Below, piece by piece: positions 62,642 to 64,000 of a DNA stretch of 64,000 bases. Within the stretch, counting starts at the first letter, position 1; each line of letters starts with the position of its first letter. The stretch covers positions 7,798,654 through 7,862,653 of the forward strand of contig NZ_CP045997.1 of NCBI RefSeq assembly GCF_010233585.1, in the 5' to 3' direction. A model generated the notes under the pieces. It did no database searches. It had not been told where the DNA came from and saw nothing but the letters and a program-made list of their open reading frames with translations. The position numbers were made by a program, and so were the translations under genes. This DNA comes from Spirosoma endbachense. GTDB taxonomy: Bacteria; Bacteroidota; Bacteroidia; Cytophagales; Spirosomataceae.

Positions 62642-64000
62642 ATGAAATTCTTTTCTCCCCGGTCTGGCTGGTGGACCACCGCCTTTTTTTTACTGGTTCT
62701 AACGGGCGGGTTTCAATCCGTTAAGGCAGAGTCGGACACGACGTCTATCGATAGTTTGAAAAAGCAGATTAAACTCTTAGTTCAAGATAAGCAATACGGT
62801 CAGGCGGCACAGTCGTATGATTACCTGGGCAGGCTATACCATCGGCTGTATGGGTACAATAAGTACACGATGGATTCCTACTTCAGCAGCTTGAAATACT
62901 ACAGTCTGATGGGTGATTCACTGGGGTATTTTAATGAGTATTTGGTGATAGGAGACTATTACACGCAGGATTATTTCATGCAGGACTATGCCGAACAGTA
63001 CCTGAAAAAAGCCCAGCAATATTTCGAGCGAACCCACAACATGCCAAAAGTCATTGAATGTCGATTGGGGTTTGACAACATCGCTCACTATAGAGAACCT
63101 ATGCCACCCAGTTTGATGACTCACCTGCGCGAAACCGAGCGGCTTAGCGTACAATACAAGCAGGCTTTCTCGCAGGCGTATGCCCTTAATCTGCTGGCCA
63201 ATACATACTCCCGCGCCAAACGGCCCGATTCGGCCGACTATTTTGCCCGCCGAAGTCTACTCATATCCAATCGATTAAAAGTGGACTGGTTAATTGCCCT
63301 GAATTACTTTTATCTAGGCCTGGTCGAACAGTTTAGACAACATAGTCTGGCCGCTATTGAAGCCTACCAGAAAAGCTACAACATATCGAAGGTTGAAAAC
63401 AATCTGGGCATGATGCGGGAATTATCGAGGCACACGGCGGATAGCTACTCGCGTATGGGCGACTATAAAAAGGCATACGACTGGTCATTAAAAACGCTCG
63501 ATTTCGCGGTTCAGTTTTACACGTCCGAACAGACAAAAAGCATTCGATTGCAGGAATTGGACAGTCAGATCAAGACGCTGGCCGTTGAAAAACAACTGGT
63601 TGAAGAACAGAGGCGCAATCAGAACGTATTGAACTCGGTACTGGTTGTTGGCCTGATAATCAGCATTCTAGGGGTGTTTGCTTTGGTATATCTGCGACGC
63701 CAGCAAAAGCTAATAAATCACCAGCAAACGGTTATCGCCCAGCAACAGTTCCGACAATTGGAGCTTAAATCGCTACGTGCCATGATCGAAGGGCAGGAAG
63801 GCGAACGGAGTCGGATTGCCCGTGACCTACACGATGGTTTAGGTATTCAACTGTCGCGAATCAAACTATTTGTCGAAGCGCATCAGGATGAATTACCAGT
63901 ATCCGTGAAGGACCCTCTGAACCAGTTTCTGGATGAAGCCTGCACCGAAACCCGCCTGATTTCGAACGACCTGCGCCCGTATGCGCTGTCAACCTTCGGC
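62642..64000 (+). CDS. NarX-type sensor histidine kinase with TPR-like sensor (partial)
   Basis: The frame opens at the ATG at 62642 and runs off the window (453 codons so far, no stop). Signal-like N-terminus (FFLLVLTGGFQSVKA), then about 300 residues of TPR-like helical repeats (AAQSYDYLGRLYHRLYG, AAIEAYQKSYNISKVENNLG), one membrane helix at about 336-356 (VLNSVLVVGLIISILGVFALV), a coiled linker and a HisKA_3 dimerisation region with H397 (RIARDLHDGLGIQLSRI). The ATPase domain is beyond the end. It is the natural partner of the NarL-type regulator just upstream. Confidence 0.92.
   Translation, partial: MKFFSPRSGWWTTAFFLLVLTGGFQSVKAESDTTSIDSLKKQIKLLVQDKQYGQAAQSYDYLGRLYHRLYGYNKYTMDSYFSSLKYYSLMGDSLGYFNEYLVIGDYYTQDYFMQDYAEQYLKKAQQYFERTHNMPKVIECRLGFDNIAHYREPMPPSLMTHLRETERLSVQYKQAFSQAYALNLLANTYSRAKRPDSADYFARRSLLISNRLKVDWLIALNYFYLGLVEQFRQHSLAAIEAYQKSYNISKVENNLGMMRELSRHTADSYSRMGDYKKAYDWSLKTLDFAVQFYTSEQTKSIRLQELDSQIKTLAVEKQLVEEQRRNQNVLNSVLVVGLIISILGVFALVYLRRQQKLINHQQTVIAQQQFRQLELKSLRAMIEGQEGERSRIARDLHDGLGIQLSRIKLFVEAHQDELPVSVKDPLNQFLDEACTETRLISNDLRPYALSTFG

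Overview
The window looks like chromosome from a Cytophagales-type Bacteroidota, most likely Spirosoma or a close relative. The signs are FtsX/MacB-type permeases with a PadR-linked N-terminal prefix domain, a hybrid sensor kinase with a C-terminal AraC domain, LytTR and LytS proteins, a DUF3494 ice-binding protein, and promoters of the TTG / TAnnTTTG type. The genus is inferred, not proven.

Positions 1-14300 look like an accessory island. It is AT-rich and full of remnants: an intact serine recombinase (67-705) and a broken second copy (3137-3524), a DUF5677-like pseudogene, a shredded IS3 transposase, a 146-bp MITE-like element, a broken nuclease, and several orphan genes. It also carries likely conflict genes: a trypsin-like protease, a large protein ending in an AcrVA2-like HWRRGHWR motif, an AbiGi-family protein with an unknown HEPN-like neighbour, and a DUF2971 protein. 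A tRNA-terminator-like hairpin at 13867-13903 may mark the right edge.

Positions 14300-35800 hold regulators and exported proteins: an AraC-PAS regulator, an ice-binding protein, a lone LytTR protein, an AraC regulator, a LytS/LytTR two-component pair, two paralogous secreted DUF4440-like proteins, a repeat-rich tail-fibre-like protein, a frameshifted DinB protein, a metallophosphatase, an SDR oxidoreductase with its AraC regulator, and a hybrid two-component protein.

Positions 36000-64000 hold three FtsX/MacB-type permease operons (one fused to an AraC domain, two preceded by PadR genes), two toxin-antitoxin loci (VapC-type PIN and RES/ParS-type), an intact IS5-family element, an EamA transporter, DUF1206 and acyltransferase membrane proteins, a Crp/Fnr regulator beside a DoxX-like/quinone-oxidoreductase operon, and a NarL-type regulator followed by a NarX-type kinase cut by the window end.

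Two signals cut across the annotation. First, a dispersed, apparently structured intergenic repeat with fixed spacing (TCTC-N7-GCTCC-N4-TGAGACGA, often closed by a GGGCGTTT arm) occurs about 17 times between 19.7 and 60.7 kb, always on the plus strand and never in the first 19 kb. Second, a tandem inverted-repeat operator (TTGTCC-N6-GGACAA followed by GTCC...GGACA) lies upstream of all three permease operons. I do not recognise either as described.
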